This document shows positions 14,187 through 17,394 of a stretch of DNA of 17,394 nucleotides, in pieces. Source of the DNA: SZUA-320 sp041612035 (lineage in GTDB: Bacteria > Gemmatimonadota > Gemmatimonadetes > Gemmatimonadales > GWC2-71-9). Both the position numbers and the translations under genes were made by a program. The stretch lies in the NCBI GenBank assembly GCA_041612035.1, contig JBFILX010000021.1:1-17394 (forward strand). Reading direction: 5' to 3'. Below the pieces are notes generated by a model. The model made no database searches and was not told the DNA's origin. It was given only the letters and a program-made list of their open reading frames with translations. Within the stretch, counting starts at the first letter, position 1. Each line of letters begins with the position of its first letter.

Positions 14187-15690
14187 CCCGGCGCCTCCGG
14201 GCCCCCAGCGCCAGCCCCACGCCCGCGACCGGGAGCCCGGCCAGCCCGATCGCCGTCGTCACCCCGCCCCCCAGGTAGACGTACCCCGCCAGGAACCCCG
14301 ACGCCACCACCAGGGTCAGGGCCATCACGGTGCCCCCGAACCGGGTGAACTCGGCGAAACTGATCCGGGTCCCCCCCTTCTCGGCCAGGCCCAGCACGGT
14401 CACGTTGGCCGAGGCCCCGATGGCCGAGCCGTTGCCGCCCAGGCAGGCCCCGAGCGCCAGGGCCCACCAGAGGATCACGGTGTCGCCCGGCAGCTCGGTC
14501 GTGAGCCGGGCCACGACGGGGATGCTCACCGCCACGAAGGGGATGTTGTCGATCACGGCGGAGGCGACCCCGCTCACCCAGCAGATCATCAGCGCCGCGA
14601 AGAGCAGGGTGGCCAGCGGGTCGAGGCCGAAGGCGTGGCGCCCGGTCTCGATGAGCCAGAGGAGGCCCCCGGCCAGGGTGTCGATCAGCCCGGTGGCCAC
14701 GGCGGCCCCCACCGCGATGAAGAGAAAGGCGAAGAACGTGAGCGTGGGCCACTCGATCTCGTGCTCGATCACCTTCAGCAGCCCGTGCACCCGGTCCTTC
14801 CGGCCGGGCCGGTGCCGTCGCATGTAGAGCACGTCCTGGACGACCAGCAGGAACCCCGCCCCCACCAGGGCCGGGACCGCGACCGGCATGTGGGTGAGGC
14901 TGTGGGTGGCGAACCCCGCGAAGACCACGGCGGTGATGCCCAGCGCCCAGCGCAGCAGGGCCGGGTCGGTGATGACGTGGGGCTCGACGGCCGCCTCGGG
15001 AGCCGGGGGCGGGCTGAGCTGGGTGCGGTACCAGCGGCGCGACACGACCTGCAGCAGCAGCATCATCCACACCACCGGCACCGCGAGGGCCTCGATGAAG
15101 GCCATGAAGCTGAGGCCCGCTCCCGACCCGATCATGATGTTGGGCGGGTCGCCGATCAGGGTGGCGGTGCCCCCGATGTTCGCGGCCATCACGACCGGCA
15201 GCAGGTACGCGGCGGCCGGCACCCTGGTGCGATGCGCCATCTCCTGCGCCATCGGGGTGACGAAGATCACCGTGGTGACGTTGTCGGCCAGGGCCGAGAC
15301 CACCCCCGTGAACCAGGCGACCAGGGACTGGATGAGCGGGGGGCGCCCCCGGGCGTAGGCCAGGATGCGTCCCACCGCCCAGGGAAACACCCCGGTGGTC
15401 TTGAGCACGCCCACGATCGCCATCATCCCGGCCAGCAGGAAGAGGACGTTCAGGTCGATGGCGTCCTTGGCCTGCTCGAAGGAGATGAGCCGGTAGGGGG
15501 TCGCGTAGGTGACGGCCCAGAGCAGGGCGGCCGCCGCGAAGACCACCAGCACCCGGTGGGCCTTCTCCAGGGCCAGCAGGACGAAGACGGCCACGATGAC
15601 CGCGGCCACGATGCCCTGGGAGACGGGGTCGGTCGTCGAGCCGCCCGCCGGCGGCGTGACGGCCAGGAGGGCCGACGCGAGCCCGGGCAC
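14155..15690 (-). CDS. ArsB/NhaD-type ion permease, copy B
   Basis: A 511-residue member of the ion transporter (IT) superfamily, closest in motif style to ArsB/NhaD and P-protein permeases. About 12 helices are apparent. The inverted-repeat signatures are ADNVTTVIFVTPMA (135-148) and IGGTATLIGDPPNIMIG (172-188) in the first half and IDNIPFVAVSIPVV (380-393) with ACLGGNGSAIGASANV (415-430) in the second. The motifs suggest a sodium-coupled or proton-coupled ion carrier (Na+/H+ exchange, anion or arsenite efflux); the substrate is not decidable. The start is GTG at 15690, 7 nt after the upstream paralogue's stop and without a Shine-Dalgarno site, so translation likely depends on coupling. The last 32 bp overlap the convergent CPBP gene. 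No arsR, arsC or other arsenic gene is near, which weakens an ArsB reading. Confidence 0.9.
   Translation of the reverse strand: MPGLASALLAVTPPAGGSTTDPVSQGIVAAVIVAVFVLLALEKAHRVLVVFAAAALLWAVTYATPYRLISFEQAKDAIDLNVLFLLAGMMAIVGVLKTTGVFPWAVGRILAYARGRPPLIQSLVAWFTGVVSALADNVTTVIFVTPMAQEMAHRTRVPAAAYLLPVVMAANIGGTATLIGDPPNIMIGSGAGLSFMAFIEALAVPVVWMMLLLQVVSRRWYRTQLSPPPAPEAAVEPHVITDPALLRWALGITAVVFAGFATHSLTHMPVAVPALVGAGFLLVVQDVLYMRRHRPGRKDRVHGLLKVIEHEIEWPTLTFFAFLFIAVGAAVATGLIDTLAGGLLWLIETGRHAFGLDPLATLLFAALMICWVSGVASAVIDNIPFVAVSIPVVARLTTELPGDTVILWWALALGACLGGNGSAIGASANVTVLGLAEKGGTRISFAEFTRFGGTVMALTLVVASGFLAGYVYLGGGVTTAIGLAGLPVAGVGLALGARRRRATGTASARPG
15418..15472. repeat. 55-nt tract identical to 16949-17003
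   Basis: This stretch inside permease copy B is base-for-base identical to 16949-17003 in copy A, including third codon positions. It encodes the conserved AKDAIDLNVLFLLAGMMA segment. Nearby, a 20-nt identical piece covers the LKTTGV codons. It marks the two genes as paralogues from duplication. Confidence 0.85.
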
Positions 15691-15697
15691 GGGGCGG

Positions 15698-17227
15698 CTA
15701 GACGCTGGCGGGAGGGATGGCCCGCTTGAGCGCGATCACGCGCCAGGCGAGCAGACCGGCCAGGACGACCAGTCCGATCTGCAGCACCCCGCCGCTTCCC
15801 AGATAGACGAACCCGGTGAGGAAGGCGGAGGAGGCGAGCAGGGTCAGCAGGGTGACCAGGGCCCCGTGCCGGAGGAACTGGGTGAACGAGATCCGGGCGC
15901 CGGCCCGCTCGGCCAGGCCGAGCACCGTGATGTTGGCCGAGGCGCCGATCGGGCTCCCGTTGCCGCCCAGGCAGGCCCCCAGCGCCAGGGCCCACCAGAG
16001 CACCTGGGTCTCGCCGGGGAGGCTCTCGACCAGCCGGGCCACGATGGGGATCGACACCGCCACGAACGGGATGTTGTCCACCAGGGCCGAGAGGATGCCG
16101 GCCGCCCAGCAGATGACGAGCGCCGCGAACCAGAGGGTGGCCAGCGGCGACAGGCCCAGCGTGTCCCGCGCCATCCCGATGATCCCGATCAGGTCGGCGG
16201 CCAGGGTGTCGATCAGGCCGGTCTCCACCGCGGCGCCTACCGCGATGAAGAGGAAGGCGAAGAACGAGAGGGTGGGCCACTCGATCTCCTTCTCGATGAC
16301 CCGGATGAGGCCGTGCACCCGCTCCGCATGGGAGGGGCGGTGGCGCCGGATGTACAGGACGTCCTGCACGATCAGGATCATGGCCGCGCCGATCAGGGCG
16401 GGCACCGCGACCGGCATGTGGGTGAGGCCGTGGGTGGCGAACCCGACGAAGATCAGCGCGCTGATCCAGAGCGACCAGGTGAGCAGCCGCCGGTCGCGGA
16501 TCTGGGGGTCGGGGCCCGAGGCGTCCACCTCCAGGCTCTCGGTGGCGAGCATGGACCGGAAGTACCGCCGGGCCACCACCTCGAGCAGGACCATCATGAT
16601 GAGGATGGGGACGGTGAGGTTCACGACGAACGCCATGAACCCCAGGCCCGCCCCCGAGCCGATGAGGATGTTGGGCGGGTCGCCGATCAGGGTGGCGGCG
16701 CCGCCCACGTTGGCGGCCATCACCATCGGCAGCAGGTAGGCCGCCGGCTTCACCCGGGTGCGCCGGGCGATCTCGAGCGCCATCGGGGTCAGGAAGATCA
16801 CGGTGGTGACGTTGTCGGCCAGGGCCGACACGATCCCGGTGAACCAGATGATCAGGCTCTGCACGATCCACGGCCGGCCCCGCGCCCGCAGCACCAGCCG
16901 CGCCACCGCCCACTGGAAGACCCCGGTGGTCTTGAGCACTCCCACCACCGCCATCATCCCGGCCAGCAGGAAGAGGACGTTCAGGTCGATGGCGTCCTTG
17001 GCCGCCTCGAACGTGATGAGATGGAACGGGGTGAGGTAGGTGATCGTGAGCATCAGCGCCACCGCGCCGAACACGATCAGCACCCGGTGGGCGGTCTCCC
17101 GCACCAGCAGGGCGAACACCGCCAGGATGATGGCGCCCACGATGGCCTGGGACAGCGGGTCCGTGGTGGCGCGCAGGACCTCGCCGCTCTGGGCGGTGGC
17201 CAGCAGGGCGGGGGACACGGGCGGCAC
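15698..17227 (-). CDS. ArsB/NhaD-type ion permease, copy A
   Basis: A paralogue of the following gene with clearly high identity along the whole length. It has the same signatures: ADNVTTVIFLTPMA and GGAATLIGDPPNILIG in the first half, VDNIPFVAVSIPIV and ACLGGNGSPIGASANI in the second, with the same 11-12 helix plan and 509 residues. Differences gather in the central cytoplasmic loop (copy A has ATESLEVDASGPDPQ where copy B has SPPPAPEAAVEP). I place the start at GTG 17227 because VPPVSPALLA then aligns with VPGLASALLA, the start of copy B; the frame is open to GTG 17305, which adds an Arg-rich 26-residue extension lacking counterpart in copy B. No start has a good ribosome binding site. It is first in a two-gene unit with copy B. 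Substrate unknown; the pair could form two differently tuned carriers of one ion. Confidence 0.88.
   Translation of the reverse strand: MPPVSPALLATAQSGEVLRATTDPLSQAIVGAIILAVFALLVRETAHRVLIVFGAVALMLTITYLTPFHLITFEAAKDAIDLNVLFLLAGMMAVVGVLKTTGVFQWAVARLVLRARGRPWIVQSLIIWFTGIVSALADNVTTVIFLTPMALEIARRTRVKPAAYLLPMVMAANVGGAATLIGDPPNILIGSGAGLGFMAFVVNLTVPILIMMVLLEVVARRYFRSMLATESLEVDASGPDPQIRDRRLLTWSLWISALIFVGFATHGLTHMPVAVPALIGAAMILIVQDVLYIRRHRPSHAERVHGLIRVIEKEIEWPTLSFFAFLFIAVGAAVETGLIDTLAADLIGIIGMARDTLGLSPLATLWFAALVICWAAGILSALVDNIPFVAVSIPIVARLVESLPGETQVLWWALALGACLGGNGSPIGASANITVLGLAERAGARISFTQFLRHGALVTLLTLLASSAFLTGFVYLGSGGVLQIGLVVLAGLLAWRVIALKRAIPPASV
16949..17003. repeat. 55-nt tract identical to 15418-15472
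   Basis: Second member of the identical pair, inside permease copy A, about 1.53 kb from its partner. Homologous recombination between the two would delete one permease equivalent, and gene conversion could keep them alike. Confidence 0.85.
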
Positions 17228-17394
17228 GGTCGCGGGGGACCTCGCTGTCGCGTGGCGGAACGGCGCGCGCCGGGCGGGGGCCCGGGCGCAGCGGATGATC
17301 GCCACCCGCCGGCCGCTTCCGCAAGCGGGTTGCCGATTCCTGAAGCCGCGATCATTCTATTCCTCGCCGGGCGCCGCCCGGCCCCACATCGCCC
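17228..17394 (-). promoter_or_regulatory. Upstream region of the permease pair
   Basis: On the minus strand TAGAAT (17359-17354) is a good -10 hexamer in an otherwise GC-rich stretch; no convincing -35 lies 16-18 bp further up. It would give a leader of about 120 nt to the chosen GTG, or about 40 nt to GTG 17305. A 7-bp inverted repeat (GCCGGGC-GCC-GCCCGGC, 17366-17382) lies just upstream and may end a gene beyond the window or overlap an operator. No other gene is supported here. Confidence 0.35.

Noticed and set aside
14155..17227. Arsenite resistance operon
   Set aside because: The permeases share the ArsB/NhaD fold, but no arsR, arsC, arsA or arsM gene is present, so arsenic efflux is not supported.
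15450..17324. Minus-strand open frame of 624 codons overlapping both permeases
   Set aside because: An off-frame shadow spanning the junction of two clear paralogues; its sequence is Arg/His/Pro-rich without membrane segments.
1..17394. Defence island, CRISPR, prophage or integrated element
   Set aside because: No repeat arrays, integrases, transposases, tRNA-edge repeats or shift in base composition were seen; Ku-LigD and the macro-domain gene alone do not make a defence system.

Overview
The window is GC-rich (roughly 70% by eye), almost entirely coding and tightly packed. I see no tRNA, rRNA, CRISPR array, insertion sequence or phage gene. The gene mix (Ku and LigD, a large TonB-dependent receptor with an N-terminal carboxypeptidase-like domain, a secreted amidohydrolase, a coiled-coil lipoprotein of a type I associate with Bacteroidetes) and several genes lacking a Shine-Dalgarno site but carrying a TATA-like box just upstream suggest a Gram-negative bacterium such as Gemmatimonadota. 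That assignment is an inference, not proven by any marker gene here.

Layout. 1-36: the last codons of a plus-strand gene. 46-1710 (minus): ku followed directly by a MerR-HTH/TPR protein gene. 1740-4244 (plus): ligD, divergent from ku across 29 bp. Ku binds broken ends; LigD trims, fills and seals them, so this block is a bacterial non-homologous end-joining (NHEJ) module with an added candidate regulator. 4241-5044 (minus): a secreted S1/P1-type nuclease whose stop shares a CTAG palindrome with the ligD stop. 5137-6440 (plus): a LOG-family nucleotide glycosylase translationally coupled to a macro-domain ADP-ribose hydrolase. 6441-7886 (minus): a coiled-coil lipoprotein followed by a SixA-type phosphohistidine phosphatase.

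8004-10596 (plus): a secreted metal-dependent amidohydrolase and a CPA-type cation/proton antiporter. The amidohydrolase has no stop in its own frame where the family should end; its frame stays open past the whole antiporter gene, which suggests an indel or a lost stop. The antiporter appears to start at a CTG codon. 10679-13441 (plus): a TonB-dependent receptor, closed by a perfect 15-bp GC hairpin. 13521-14186 (plus): a membrane CPBP protease resembling the exosortase-associated type. 14155-17227 (minus): two tandem paralogous ArsB/NhaD-type permeases sharing a 55-nt identical tract.

The most coherent functional story is the first 6.4 kb: end joining, a linked HTH/TPR protein, a secreted nuclease, and a nucleotide/ADP-ribose processing pair. 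The last 8 kb are mainly envelope and ion transport. No single wholly new system is proven. The best candidates are the MerR-TPR partner of Ku, the LOG-macro pair and the unterminated amidohydrolase.
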